A stretch of DNA of 64,000 nt from DATDFB01 sp036522835 (GCA_036522835.1 DATDFB010000256.1:5664-69663), one strand, 5' to 3'. Counted from the first letter of the stretch, positions 25,226 through 34,272 are shown. A program made the numbers and translations. Notes: generated by a model not told the origin, from the sequence alone.

Positions 25226-26156
25226 ATGTGGATATTTGCCTTGATGCTCCTGATTGCGGCGCCGCCGCGGTCGAACGTCCGGATCGTCACCGACGAGGCC
25301 GACGCCGTTCTGGCCATTCTCGAGGCGCGCGCCGCGGGACGCGCCGTCACCGACGCCGACTGGCAGCGCGTCTTCAAGAGCGAAGGCTACGTGCGCCTCC
25401 AGAAGCGCGAGCACGCCAGGCATCGGCCGTTCGAGGACGACGCGTTCCGCGCCTTCGTCGCGTCGCCCGAGTTGCTCGCGAACGCGCCACGCTGCGCCGC
25501 GCCCTCGACCGCGTCAAAGGCGCCGACCTCGACGCGCTGGCCAAGCGCGCCTTTGCCTACCTGCCGCCGAGCGCGCGCATCGACGCCACGATCTATCCGG
25601 TCATCAAGCCGGCCACGAACAGCTTCGTCTTCGAGGGCCACGCCATTTTCAAATCCCTCGACGGCGACGAGCCGCTCGCGTACTTCGAGGAGACGGTCGC
25701 GCACGAGATGCACCACATCGGCTTCGGCACCGCGTGCGCGCACACGGGGCAGAAGTGGCTCGGCGCGTTCGGCGAAGGCTTCGCCGCGTACGCAGCGAGC
25801 GGGGGGCTGCACGGGCATCCGTACGCCAGCGCGGCGCCGGACGTGCGCGCCGCCTGGGCCGCGGCATCGCGGACTATCCCGGCCAGTTAGCGCAGCTACA
25901 GCAATTCTTCGAAGACATCGCTGAGGGAAAGCTGAAGGGCGACGACGTCGACAAGCGCGGCTTCCAGTTCTTCGGCCTGGTCGGGCCGTGGTACACGGTC
26001 GGGTGGAGAATGGCCGGCGTGATCGAGGAGGAGCTCGGCCGCCAGGCGCTGATCGACGCGTTCTGCGACTCCGCCACGCTCATGGCCACGTACAACCGCG
26101 CCGCCGACGCGCACGCGAAGCGGACGGGGGAGCGGTTGCCGCATTTCGAATCCTGA
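25226..26156 (+). pseudogene. Putative DUF5700-like zinc protease, two frameshifts
   Basis: Three consecutive frames make one sensible protein. Frame 2 from 25226 gives a signal peptide and about 85 residues; near 25478-25490 homologous sequence continues in frame 1 with 'ETVAHEMHHIGFG', an HExxH zinc-protease motif; near 25855-25870 it continues in frame 3 ('IADYPGQLAQLQQFF...') to a stop at 26156. Each shift equals loss of one base. It is either a recent pseudogene or contains two assembly errors; there is otherwise no internal stop or decay. Confidence 0.7.
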
Positions 26157-26190
26157 GTCCCTGGCCACCCAGGACTCAGGACCCAGGACT
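26151..26190. repeat. Short palindrome of CCTGAGTCC/GGACTCAGG units
   Basis: TCCTGAGTCCCTGG is followed by CCAGGACTCAGGA and then a further CCCAGGACT. It overlaps the stop of the upstream pseudogene and lies just before tyrS. It could form a hairpin; it is a further small-unit palindrome family in this window. Confidence 0.55.
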
Positions 26191-26205
26191 TAGAATGCGC
26201 GTTCC

Positions 26206-27396
26206 ATGACTGTCGAAGAACAATTCACCTTCCTCGCGAAGGGGGCGGTCGACCTCATCGAGCGCAACGACCTCAAGGCGAAGCTCGGGCGGGGGAAGCC
26301 GCTCACGATCAAAGTCGGCTTCGATCCGACCGCTCCCGACATCCACCTCGGGCACACCGTCGTCATGCGCAAGATGAAGCATTTCCAGCAGCTCGGGCAC
26401 CGCGTCATCTTCCTCATCGGCGATTTCACCGGCATGATCGGCGATCCCACCGGCAAGAAAGCCACACGGCCGCCGCTCACCAAGGAAGAGATCCTGGAGA
26501 ACGCCGAGACCTATAAGCAGCAGGTCTTCAAGATCCTCGACCCCGTCAAGACCGAGGTGATGTTCAACAGCGAGTGGCTCGGCGCGCTCGGCTCCGAGGG
26601 GATGATCCGCCTCGCGGCGAAAGCCACCCTCGCGCGCATCCTCGAGCGCGACGACTTCAAGCGCCGCTGGGAAGGGCACCAGCCGATCGCCCTGCACGAG
26701 CTCCTCTATCCGCTCGCGCAGGCCTACGACTCCGTCGCTCTGAAATGCGACGTCGAGATGGGCGGCACCGACCAGCTCTTCAATCTCCTTGTCGGGCGCG
26801 ACCTCATGCGCGAGTACTCCCTCGAGCCGCAGGTCGTCCTCACCATGCCTCTCCTCGAAGGTCTCGACGGTGTCGAGAAAATGTCGAAGTCCCTCGGCAA
26901 CTATATCGGCATCAGCGAAGAGCCGCAAACGATGTTCGGCAAGATCATGTCGATCTCCGACGAGCTGATGTGGAAGTACTACCTCCTCTGCACCGACCTC
27001 ACGCCGGCGGAGATCGAGGCCAGGCGCGCGGAAGGCAAGCCGATGGAAGCGAAGAAAGCGCTGGCCAAGTCGATCATCCGCGACTTTCACAGCGCCGAGG
27101 CCGCGGAGGAGGCGGAGGCGGAGTTCCGCCGCGTCTTCAGCGAGCGGCAGGCGCCGACGGAGATCGAAGAGATCGCGCTTCCAGCGTCGGACGAAAAGCA
27201 GTTCCTGACCAAAGTCATCGTCTTGGCGGGACTGGCGGAGACGAACAAGGAGGCGCAACGCCTCGTGGCCCAGGGCGGCGTCCTCGTCGACGACGCCAAA
27301 GTCGACGACTCGCGCGCCACCATCGAGGCCGCCGCCGGCAAGAGCTATCTATTAAAGGTAGGGAAGCGGCGTTTCGCCCGCGTCACCTTCGCCTGA
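26206..27396 (+). CDS. tyrS: Tyrosyl-tRNA synthetase
   Basis: A 396-residue class I synthetase. The HIGH-type motif is 'HLGH' at 47-50 and the KMSKS motif at 225-229. A C-terminal S4 RNA-binding domain (about 335-396, 'EAQRLVAQGGVLVDD') completes the usual bacterial layout. The length and sequence fit the TyrZ-like subfamily. Confidence 0.95.
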   Translation: MTVEEQFTFLAKGAVDLIERNDLKAKLGRGKPLTIKVGFDPTAPDIHLGHTVVMRKMKHFQQLGHRVIFLIGDFTGMIGDPTGKKATRPPLTKEEILENAETYKQQVFKILDPVKTEVMFNSEWLGALGSEGMIRLAAKATLARILERDDFKRRWEGHQPIALHELLYPLAQAYDSVALKCDVEMGGTDQLFNLLVGRDLMREYSLEPQVVLTMPLLEGLDGVEKMSKSLGNYIGISEEPQTMFGKIMSISDELMWKYYLLCTDLTPAEIEARRAEGKPMEAKKALAKSIIRDFHSAEAAEEAEAEFRRVFSERQAPTEIEEIALPASDEKQFLTKVIVLAGLAETNKEAQRLVAQGGVLVDDAKVDDSRATIEAAAGKSYLLKVGKRRFARVTFA

Positions 27397-27404
27397 AACG
27401 GGAA

Positions 27405-27424
27405 GGGCCGCCTCGCGGCGGCCC
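27405..27424. terminator. GC hairpin between convergent tyrS and secreted-protein gene
   Basis: A perfect 8-bp stem GGGCCGCC/GGCGGCCC with a TCGC tetraloop lies 8 bp after the tyrS stop, facing the end of the convergent gene. There is no T-run, so it may be a Rho-assisted or bidirectional transcription barrier. Confidence 0.5.
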
Positions 27425-27451
27425 CTCGCGTCACCCTCTTCCGAACGGGAG

Positions 27452-28513
27452 CTACTTCACCAGACCGGGGATGGTGATGATCTCGGTGACGCCGTTCACC
27501 GTCACCTTGAGGCGGAGGTTCTGCGTGCTGCCGCGCTGGTCGACCGACGGCGCCCACTCGATCGTGCCGTTGTCGAGCACGAGCGCGCTCGGCGTCGGCT
27601 CGGCCAGCTCGACCTTCACGTTGCTCTGGCCGGGGAAGACGAGGCGGAAGTAGTTCGGGAAGCCGATGGTGAAGAGGTCGACGGGCGCGTCGAGGACGCC
27701 GTCGTTGTTCGCGTCCTTGATGTCGATCGTGCCGTCTTCGTTGGCGTCGACGCCGAAGACGATGTGCGAGTCGGAGCGGGCGCGGATGCCCGGCACGTAC
27801 GTCGGGTCGCCGCTCTTGTTGTTCACCGCGCTGCCGTACGCGATGGCCTTACCCTTCGTGACGGTCGCGTAGATCACGTCGCCGTCGTTCGCGGTCGATT
27901 CGAGGAACGTGACCACGCCGTTGTTGTACTGGACCTGCGTGCCGCCCTTGTAGTCGACCGTCTTCGACGCGGCGATCACGCCGTTCGAGCGGATGAGCTG
28001 CCACGTCACCGTGGCATCGCTGACGGCGTAGACGCCGAAGTTGAAGCGGAAGTCGAGAGCGAAGGCGGGGCCGGCGAGAACAGCGAGGTCGCCGAGGCCG
28101 GCGGCGTCGGTGACGTTCACGGCCGGGATGTCCTGACCGAAGATGCCGTTCGACGACGTGTTGAACGTGCGCGACGTGATGGCCATGCGGCTGGCCTGGG
28201 CGTCGTCGATGTCGATCTCGATCGCGCCGGTCGCGCCGGTGAGGCCGAAAACGTTGCGGACGATGTCCGCGCTGGTCGTGGTCGTGCGCGGGCCGATGAG
28301 GAACGACTGCGGCTTCGAGGCGCCGTTGGCGTCGTGGAAGATCAGGTCGATGTCGGCGGCGGAGGCGGAGGCATTGTGGATGACGAGCTCCGTCGACCAC
28401 TGGCTGTTGTTGGCGCCGGGGCCGGTGCCGGCGGCGGGAATTATGAGCGTCGCGGCGCCGGCCGTGAACGGCAGCAGCACCAGCGAGGTAAATCCGATCA
28501 AGCGCTTCAACAT
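27452..28513 (-). CDS. Secreted protein of unknown function with EF-hand/dockerin-like loop
   Basis: A 353-residue protein with a signal peptide (about 1-20, cleaved after 'AGA'). The first half is beta-rich ('STELVIHNASASAADIDL...') and resembles a pattern common in secreted proteins of this type of organism. Near 250-265 an Asp-rich loop 'DANEDGTIDIKDANNDG' looks like calcium-binding dockerin/EF-hand loops. The C-terminus is again beta-rich. It sits alone, convergent with tyrS. No enzymatic motif seen. Confidence 0.65.
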   Translation of the reverse strand: MLKRLIGFTSLVLLPFTAGAATLIIPAAGTGPGANNSQWSTELVIHNASASAADIDLIFHDANGASKPQSFLIGPRTTTTSADIVRNVFGLTGATGAIEIDIDDAQASRMAITSRTFNTSSNGIFGQDIPAVNVTDAAGLGDLAVLAGPAFALDFRFNFGVYAVSDATVTWQLIRSNGVIAASKTVDYKGGTQVQYNNGVVTFLESTANDGDVIYATVTKGKAIAYGSAVNNKSGDPTYVPGIRARSDSHIVFGVDANEDGTIDIKDANNDGVLDAPVDLFTIGFPNYFRLVFPGQSNVKVELAEPTPSALVLDNGTIEWAPSVDQRGSTQNLRLKVTVNGVTEIITIPGLVK

Positions 28514-28623
28514 CTGTTTTCTCTCCTTGTGATTCCGTTTGGTTGGCGATTGATACGCGCGTGGGACAAGGAGCGTCTATGCGGTTTATGCGATTGAGTC
28601 ATATCGCGTATAGTCCGCGCGCC

Positions 28624-29745
28624 ATGCCCATCCCTCTCCTCGATCTCAAACAGCAGTACGCCTCGATCCGCGACGAAGTGCTTCGCGTGACGAGCGAGGT
28701 GTACGAGTCGCAGATGTTCATCCTCGGCAAGCGCGTCGACGAGTTCGAGCGCGACTTCGCCGCCTACTGCCACAGCAAACACGCCGTCGGCGTCTCCTCG
28801 GGGACCGACGCGCTCCTGGTCGCGCTGATGGTTCTCGGCGTCAAGCCGGGCGACGAAGTCATCGTGCCGGCGTACTCGTTTTTCGCCACCGCCGGCGTCG
28901 TCGACCGCCTCGGCGCGGTGCCGGTCTTCGTCGACATCCGCCTTGACGACTACAACGTCGATCCCGCGCAGATCGAGGCGCGCATCACGCCGAAGACGAA
29001 GGCCATCATGCCGGTGCACCTCTACGGGCAGTGCGCGGCGATGGACGAGATCAACGCCATCGCCAAACGACACGGCATTGCGGTCGTCGAAGATGCCGCG
29101 CAGGCGGTCGGCGCGGAATTCGACGGCGTGCGCGCGGGCGTCCTCGGCACGATCGCCTGCTTCTCCTTCTTCCCCTCCAAGAACCTCGGCGCGTTCGGCG
29201 ACGCCGGCGCGGTCACGGTCGAGGATGACGCGCTCTACGACCTCCTCGTCGACTACCGCGTGCACGGCATGCGTCCGAAGTACTACCACCGCTACGTCGG
29301 CGGGAACTTCCGCATCGACGCGCTGCAGGCGGCCATCCTGCACGTCAAGCTGCCGCATCTGGAGCGATGGAGCGAAGGGCGGCGGCGCAACGCCGCGATC
29401 TACGAAGAGCTGTTCGCCGAGGCGAAGGCGGGCGATCGCGTGGTTCTGCCGCGCGAGCTGCCGCGGCGGCGGCACGTGTTCAACCAGTACGTCGTGCGCT
29501 TTCCCGCCGAGGGAGAGCGCGACCGGGTCATGAGCCACCTGAAGAGCGTCGGGATCGGATGCGAGGTCTACTACCCGCTGACGCTGCCGCAGCAGGAGTG
29601 CTTCCGCGACGTGCCGGCGGCGCGCGACTCCTTCCCGAATTCCGACGCGGCGGCGAAGGAGACGCTGGCCATCCCGATCTTCCCGGAGCTCACGCGCGAG
29701 CAACTGTCCGAGGTCGTGCGAGAGATCATGAGAGCCGTCTCATAG
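28624..29745 (+). CDS. DegT/DnrJ/EryC1/StrS-family sugar aminotransferase
   Basis: A 373-residue PLP-dependent aminotransferase acting on nucleotide-linked keto sugars. Start chosen at 'MPIPLLDLKQQY', the usual N-terminus of the family. 'GVSSGTDALLVAL' binds PLP phosphate, 'VEDAAQAVGA' holds the pyridine-binding Asp, and the Schiff-base Lys is in 'FFPSKNLGAFGDAG'. Likely forms an amino sugar for the surface polysaccharide; the sequence fits the WbpE/WlbC branch but the exact sugar is not determined. First gene of the polysaccharide region. Confidence 0.85.
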   Translation: MPIPLLDLKQQYASIRDEVLRVTSEVYESQMFILGKRVDEFERDFAAYCHSKHAVGVSSGTDALLVALMVLGVKPGDEVIVPAYSFFATAGVVDRLGAVPVFVDIRLDDYNVDPAQIEARITPKTKAIMPVHLYGQCAAMDEINAIAKRHGIAVVEDAAQAVGAEFDGVRAGVLGTIACFSFFPSKNLGAFGDAGAVTVEDDALYDLLVDYRVHGMRPKYYHRYVGGNFRIDALQAAILHVKLPHLERWSEGRRRNAAIYEELFAEAKAGDRVVLPRELPRRRHVFNQYVVRFPAEGERDRVMSHLKSVGIGCEVYYPLTLPQQECFRDVPAARDSFPNSDAAAKETLAIPIFPELTREQLSEVVREIMRAVS

Positions 29746-29780
29746 CGGACGGGGATCCCGCGCTACGCTCGGGATGACAC
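29745..29780. repeat. Partial CHPERSEG-type repeat
   Basis: GCGGACGGGGATCCC...CGCTCGGGATGACAC matches the right half of the palindrome inserted in hisC (12992-13065). It fills most of the short gap between the aminotransferase and rhomboid genes. Confidence 0.65.
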
Positions 29781-29787
29781 AGAGGCC

Positions 29788-30474
29788 ATGATCCCCCTGA
29801 AGCAAACGCTTCCCAATGCCACGACGCCCGTCGTCACGCGCGCGCTCGTCGCGGCCAACACCGTCGTCTTCATCGCCCAGCTCTTCCTCGGCGCGCGCAC
29901 CGAGTCGCTCATCCACACCTTCGGCTACATCCCGGTGCGCTTCGCCCATCCCGGATCGTTCGGCTACACGTACCTCGAGGTCTCGATCACGCTCGTCAGC
30001 TCGCTCTTTCTGCACGGCGGGCTCGTGCACCTCTTCGGCAACATGATCTACCTCTGGATCTTCGGCCCGGCGGTCGAAGACGCCCTCGGGCACTGGCGCT
30101 ACCTCGTCTTCTACCTCGTCTGCGGCGCAGTGGGGAGCCTCACTCACACCGCGCTCTTCCCGACGTCCATCGTCCCCTCCATCGGTGCCTCGGGCAGCAT
30201 CGCCGGCATCCTCGGCGCGTTTCTCGTTCTCCGTCCGAAGGCGCGCATCGTCACGCTCTTTCCGCTCGTCGTCTATTGGGCGATGGCCGAGATCCGCGCC
30301 GTCATCTTCCTGCCGGTGTGGTTCGCCATGCAGTTCTTCAGCGGCGCGTTGGCGCTGGCGGCGGCGCAGCGGACGCAGGAAGTCGTCGGCATCGCTTGGT
30401 GGGCGCACGTCGGCGGGTTTCTCTTTGGCATGGTCGTCGGCGCGGGAGCGAGGATGGTGAGGCGCCGGGTATGA
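29788..30474 (+). CDS. Rhomboid-family intramembrane serine protease
   Basis: A 228-residue protein with six or more membrane helices. The catalytic Ser is in 'IGASGSIAGILGAFL' (GxSG motif) and the catalytic His in 'WWAHVGGFLFG'. 'HGGLVHLFGNMIYLWIFG' matches the rhomboid L1/TM2 region. It cleaves membrane proteins within the bilayer; substrate unknown. It lies between polysaccharide genes without an evident link to them. Confidence 0.88.
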   Translation: MIPLKQTLPNATTPVVTRALVAANTVVFIAQLFLGARTESLIHTFGYIPVRFAHPGSFGYTYLEVSITLVSSLFLHGGLVHLFGNMIYLWIFGPAVEDALGHWRYLVFYLVCGAVGSLTHTALFPTSIVPSIGASGSIAGILGAFLVLRPKARIVTLFPLVVYWAMAEIRAVIFLPVWFAMQFFSGALALAAAQRTQEVVGIAWWAHVGGFLFGMVVGAGARMVRRRV

Positions 30475-30484
30475 TGCGCGCCGC

Positions 30485-31372
30485 ATGCACGTGCTCGTTA
30501 CCGGCGGCGCGGGCTTTATCGGCTCGCACATCGTCGACGCGCTGATCGCGCGCGGCGACCGCGTCACCATCATCGACGATCTCTCCACCGGCAGCCGCGC
30601 GAACGTCAATCCGCGCGCGGAGCTGCATGTCATGGATATCCGCGACGCTGTCGTCGGCGCGGCCGACGTCGTCGTCCACGAGGCCGCGCAGGTCGACGTG
30701 CGCAAGTCCGTCGCCGATCCGGCCTTCGACGCCGAGGTCAACATCGTCGGGAGCATCCGGCTCCTCGACGCCGCGGCGAAGGCAGGCGTCAAGCGCTTCG
30801 TATTCGCCTCCAGCGGCGGCGCGATTTACGGCGAGCCGGTCGAGGTGCCGCAGACGGAGAGCCATCCGACGAATCCGCTCTCGCCCTACGGCTGCGCGAA
30901 GCTCTCGTTCGAGCACTACATGAACCTGTACGACGCCGTCTCCTGCGTCGCCCTGCGCTATGCCAACGTTTACGGACCGCGGCAGAACGCGAAAGGGGAG
31001 GCCGGCGTCATCGCCATCTTCGCGCCGCACCTGTGGGCCGGCGAGGAGGTGACGATCAACGGCAGCGGCGAGCAGACGCGCGACTTCGTCTACGTCGACG
31101 ACGTCGTGGCCGCGAACCTCGCCGCCATCGACGGCGGCTTCCGCGGCGCGTTCAACGTCGGCACCGGCGTGGAGACCTCGATCAACGCACTGCACGCCAT
31201 GATGGCCCGGATCACCGGCGCCGCCGCGCCCGCGCGGCACGGACCGGCGAAGGCGGGCGAGCAGTTGCGCAGCGTTCTCGACGGCTCGCGACTGCGAACG
31301 CTGGCGCGACTGCGCGAGCCGGTCGCGCTCGAAGACGGCTTGCGCCGTACGCTAGAGTGGTTTCGTCCATGA
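30485..31372 (+). CDS. NAD-dependent nucleotide-sugar epimerase/dehydratase
   Basis: A 295-residue extended SDR enzyme with 'VLVTGGAGFIGSHIVDAL' (NAD loop), 'FASSGGAIYGEP' and the catalytic 'YGCAK' (YxxxK). Close in form to UDP-glucose 4-epimerases. Its stop overlaps the next gene (hddA) by ATGA, so it is in the heptose operon. Confidence 0.85.
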   Translation: MHVLVTGGAGFIGSHIVDALIARGDRVTIIDDLSTGSRANVNPRAELHVMDIRDAVVGAADVVVHEAAQVDVRKSVADPAFDAEVNIVGSIRLLDAAAKAGVKRFVFASSGGAIYGEPVEVPQTESHPTNPLSPYGCAKLSFEHYMNLYDAVSCVALRYANVYGPRQNAKGEAGVIAIFAPHLWAGEEVTINGSGEQTRDFVYVDDVVAANLAAIDGGFRGAFNVGTGVETSINALHAMMARITGAAAPARHGPAKAGEQLRSVLDGSRLRTLARLREPVALEDGLRRTLEWFRP

Positions 31373-32349
31373 TCATGACCCGCAGCCCCCTCCGCATCAG
31401 CCTCGGCGGCGGAGGGACGGATCTCCCTTCGTACTACGAACGCTTCGGCGGCGCCCTCATCGCCGCGGCCATCGACCGCTACGTCTTCGTCACCATCAGC
31501 CGCCCGTTCACTCCGGGGATTTTTCTCAAGTACTCCGACATCGAGCACGCGCCGACGGTCGACGAGGTCCGCCACCCGATCATCCGCGAGGCGCTGCGGA
31601 TGATGGGGCTGCGCACGCCGCAGATCGAGATCACCACGCTCGCCGATCTCCCCGCCGGCACGGGACTGGGGTCGTCCGGCAGCTTCACCACGGCGCTGAT
31701 CCGCGCGCTCTACCAGCACCGCAAGCGCCTGCTGCATCCGAGCGAAGTGGCCCGCCTGGCCTGCGAGATCGAGATCGACCGCCTGCGCGAGCCGGTCGGC
31801 AAGCAGGACCAGTACATCGCCGCGTACGGCGGCATCACCTGCTTCGACTTTCATCCCGACGGCACCGTCGAAGCGCGGCCGCTGGCCATCAGCGTGGACA
31901 CACTCTTCGACCTCGAGGACAACCTGCTCCTCTTCTTCACCGGCTTCTCGCGCTCGGCGGGAGAGCTGCTGCGCGACCAGAAGGAGCGCTCCGAAGAGCT
32001 CGATCCGGCCATGCTCGAGAACCTGCACTACGTCAAGGAGCTCGGCGAGCGCAGCCGCCGCGCGCTCGAGGAGGGCGATGGGCGCACGTTCGGTGCGCTG
32101 ATGCACGAGCATTGGGAGCACAAGAAGCGGCGCTCGAAGGGGATGAGCAACGCGCACATCGACGAGTGGTACGAGCTCGGCCGGCGGCACGGCGCGTTGG
32201 GCGGCAAGCTCGTCGGGGCGGGGGGCGGCGGGTTTCTCATGTTCTACGCCGAGGATCGGGCGCCGCTGCGGCAGGCCATGAGGCGGGCGGGACTGGAGGA
32301 AGTGCGCTTCCGCTTCGACTTCGAGGGAACGAAAGTCTTGCTATCTTAG
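31369..32349 (+). CDS. hddA: D-glycero-alpha-D-manno-heptose 7-phosphate kinase
   Basis: A 326-residue GHMP kinase. N-terminal 'TRSPLRISLGGGGTDLPSYY', the ATP loop 'LPAGTGLGSSGSFTTAL' and the C-terminal 'GKLVGAGGGGFLMFY' are all typical of HddA. It phosphorylates heptose 7-phosphate at C1 on the route to GDP-D-glycero-alpha-D-manno-heptose. gmhA and gmhB follow directly; no hddC nucleotidyltransferase is seen in the window. Confidence 0.9.
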   Translation: MIMTRSPLRISLGGGGTDLPSYYERFGGALIAAAIDRYVFVTISRPFTPGIFLKYSDIEHAPTVDEVRHPIIREALRMMGLRTPQIEITTLADLPAGTGLGSSGSFTTALIRALYQHRKRLLHPSEVARLACEIEIDRLREPVGKQDQYIAAYGGITCFDFHPDGTVEARPLAISVDTLFDLEDNLLLFFTGFSRSAGELLRDQKERSEELDPAMLENLHYVKELGERSRRALEEGDGRTFGALMHEHWEHKKRRSKGMSNAHIDEWYELGRRHGALGGKLVGAGGGGFLMFYAEDRAPLRQAMRRAGLEEVRFRFDFEGTKVLLS

Positions 32350-32351
32350 TT

Positions 32352-32426
32352 GGGGGTCAGGTCTTCAGTTTCCAGTTTCTTATTTTGTCTCAAAATAAGA
32401 AACTGGAAACTGAAGACCTGACCCCC
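32352..32426. repeat. Perfect 36-bp inverted repeat between hddA and gmhA
   Basis: Arms 32352-32387 and 32391-32426 are perfect complements (left arm begins GGGGGTCAGGTCTTCAGTTT) separated by only three bases, TCT. The element occupies the whole gap between the hddA stop and gmhA start, and its last bases lie 6 nt before the gmhA ATG. It would make a very stable mRNA hairpin and hide any ribosome-binding site. Low GC relative to the flanks; no target-site duplication was recognised. Confidence 0.9.
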
Positions 32427-32431
32427 TCTCT

Positions 32432-33031
32432 ATGTCCGAGTTCGTCCGACAGCACCTCAGCGAAGCCGCCGAGATCCTCGGCCGCTTCGACGTCGACGCC
32501 ATCGAGCGCACGGCCACGCTCCTCGCCGATCTGCGCGAGCGCGGCGGGCGGTTGTTTCTCCTCGGGGTGGGTGGGAGTGCGGCGAACTGCTCGCACGCGG
32601 TCAACGACTTCCGCAAGATCTGCGGCATCGAGGCCTACGCCCCGACCGACAACGTCTCCGAGCTCACCGCGCGCACGAACGACGAAGGATGGCCCTCGGT
32701 TTTCGTGGAGTGGCTGAAGGTCAGCCGGCTCCGCGCCGACGATGCGGTGCTGGTGTTCTCGGTGGGCGGGGGCGACGCGGAGCGCAACGTCAGCGCGAAT
32801 CTCGTCAGCGCCTTGCAGCACGCCCAGAGCGTCGGCGCGAAGATCGCCGGCGTCGTCGGCCGCGACGGCGGCTACACCGCGCGCGTCGCCGATGCCTGCG
32901 TCATCGTCCCCACCGTGAGCGCGACCAGCGTCACGCCGCACACGGAGGCGTTTCAGGCGGTGATCTGGCACCTCCTCGTGTCGCATCCGAAGCTCAAAAT
33001 CGCGCAGACGAAGTGGGAGTCGACGCGATGA
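32432..33031 (+). CDS. gmhA: Sedoheptulose 7-phosphate isomerase (phosphoheptose isomerase)
   Basis: A 199-residue SIS-domain protein. 'LFLLGVGGSAANCSHAVNDF' is the sugar-phosphate loop, 'DNVSELTARTNDEGW' and 'VFSVGGGDAERNVSANL' are typical for GmhA, and 'TPHTEAFQAVIWHLL' holds active-site residues. It converts sedoheptulose 7-phosphate to heptose 7-phosphate. It overlaps the next gene by ATGA. Confidence 0.88.
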   Translation: MSEFVRQHLSEAAEILGRFDVDAIERTATLLADLRERGGRLFLLGVGGSAANCSHAVNDFRKICGIEAYAPTDNVSELTARTNDEGWPSVFVEWLKVSRLRADDAVLVFSVGGGDAERNVSANLVSALQHAQSVGAKIAGVVGRDGGYTARVADACVIVPTVSATSVTPHTEAFQAVIWHLLVSHPKLKIAQTKWESTR

Positions 33032-34272
33032 CGCGCGCGGTTTTTCTCGACCGCGACGGCGTGCTCAATCACGCCGAGGTGCGCGACGGCAAGCCGCATC
33101 CGCCCGATGACGCGGCGGCCATGACCATCGTTGCCGGCGCGGCCGACGCTCTCTTGCGCCTGCGCGAGCGCGACTTCCGCCTCATCGTCGTCACCAACCA
33201 GCCCGACGTCGCCCGCGGCACGCAGCGCCGCGACGTCGTCGAGGCCATGAACGACAAGCTCCGCGCCGCCCTCCCGGTCGACGACGTCCTCGTCTGCTGG
33301 CACGACGGCGACGACGACTGCGACTGCCGCAAGCCGAAGCCGGGCGCTCTCTTCGACGCGGCGCGGCGGCACGGCATCGATCTCGGCCAGTCGTTCCTCG
33401 TCGGTGACCGCTGGCGCGACATCGAAGCGGGCCAGCGCGCCGGCGTGCGCTGTCTCTTCATCGATCACGGCTACGAAGAGCGGCAGCCCGAGGGGGCGTT
33501 CGTGAAAGTCGATTCCATCGTGGGGGCGGCGGAGGAGATTTTGCGGATGAGCGAAGTGCCCTGTGTCGACACCCTGAACGTCAAGATCTTCGCCGACGGC
33601 GCCGACCGCACCGGCATGCTGGAGATGTACGCGCGGCCGTACATCAAAGGCTTTACCACCAATCCGACGCTCATGCATAAGGCCGGGCTGACCGACTACC
33701 GCGCCTTCGCCCACTCCATCCTCGAGGTCATCCGCGACCGCCCGATCTCCTTCGAAGTCTTCTCCGACGAGATCGGCGAGATGGAGCGGCAGGCCCGCGA
33801 GATCGCCCGCTGGGGCGACAACGTCTACGTCAAAGTGCCGATCACCAACACGCGCCGGGAGTCGACGGTCGACCTCGTGCGGCGGCTCTCCAACGACGGC
33901 GTGAAGGTCAACGTCACGGCCATGATGACGCTCGAGCAGGTGCGCGACATTTGCGAGGCGGTCAAGGACGGCGCGCCGTCTTGTGTCTCCATGTTCGCGG
34001 GGCGCATTGCCGACACCGGGCGCGATCCCGTGCCGATCATGCGCGAATGCGTCGAGATCCTCGAGGCCGCGCCGCGCGCGGAGCTGATCTGGGCCAGCCC
34101 GCGCGAGCTCCTCAACATCTTCCAGGCCGACGCCATCGGCTGCCACATCATCACCGTCACCAACGACATCCTGAAAAAGCTCGAGCTGGTGGGCAAGGAC
34201 CTCGGCGACTACTCGCTCGACACCGTGAAGATGTTTTTCGCGGACGGCAGGAAGGCCGGCTTCTCGCTCTGA
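33028..34272 (+). CDS. gmhB: Heptose bisphosphate phosphatase - transaldolase fusion
   Basis: A 414-residue two-enzyme protein. Residues 1-175 are a HAD phosphatase of the GmhB type ('AVFLDRDGVLN' with DxD, 'VTNQPDVARG', zinc loop 'CWHDGDDDCDCRKPKPG', 'FLVGDRWRDIEAG'). From about 185 a transaldolase begins: 'IKGFTTNPTLMHKAG', the Schiff-base Lys in 'DNVYVKVPITN', 'VNVTAMMTLEQV' and 'SMFAGRIADTGRDP'. Transaldolase can make sedoheptulose 7-phosphate, the GmhA substrate, so the fusion would join first and third steps of the heptose branch. Continuous frame, no sign of a frameshift artefact. Confidence 0.87.
   Translation: MTRAVFLDRDGVLNHAEVRDGKPHPPDDAAAMTIVAGAADALLRLRERDFRLIVVTNQPDVARGTQRRDVVEAMNDKLRAALPVDDVLVCWHDGDDDCDCRKPKPGALFDAARRHGIDLGQSFLVGDRWRDIEAGQRAGVRCLFIDHGYEERQPEGAFVKVDSIVGAAEEILRMSEVPCVDTLNVKIFADGADRTGMLEMYARPYIKGFTTNPTLMHKAGLTDYRAFAHSILEVIRDRPISFEVFSDEIGEMERQAREIARWGDNVYVKVPITNTRRESTVDLVRRLSNDGVKVNVTAMMTLEQVRDICEAVKDGAPSCVSMFAGRIADTGRDPVPIMRECVEILEAAPRAELIWASPRELLNIFQADAIGCHIITVTNDILKKLELVGKDLGDYSLDTVKMFFADGRKAGFSL

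Noticed and set aside
25470..25870. Programmed ribosomal frameshifting in the zinc-protease gene
   Set aside because: No slippery heptamer or downstream pseudoknot was recognised at either junction, and two events would be needed; mutation or sequencing error is simpler.
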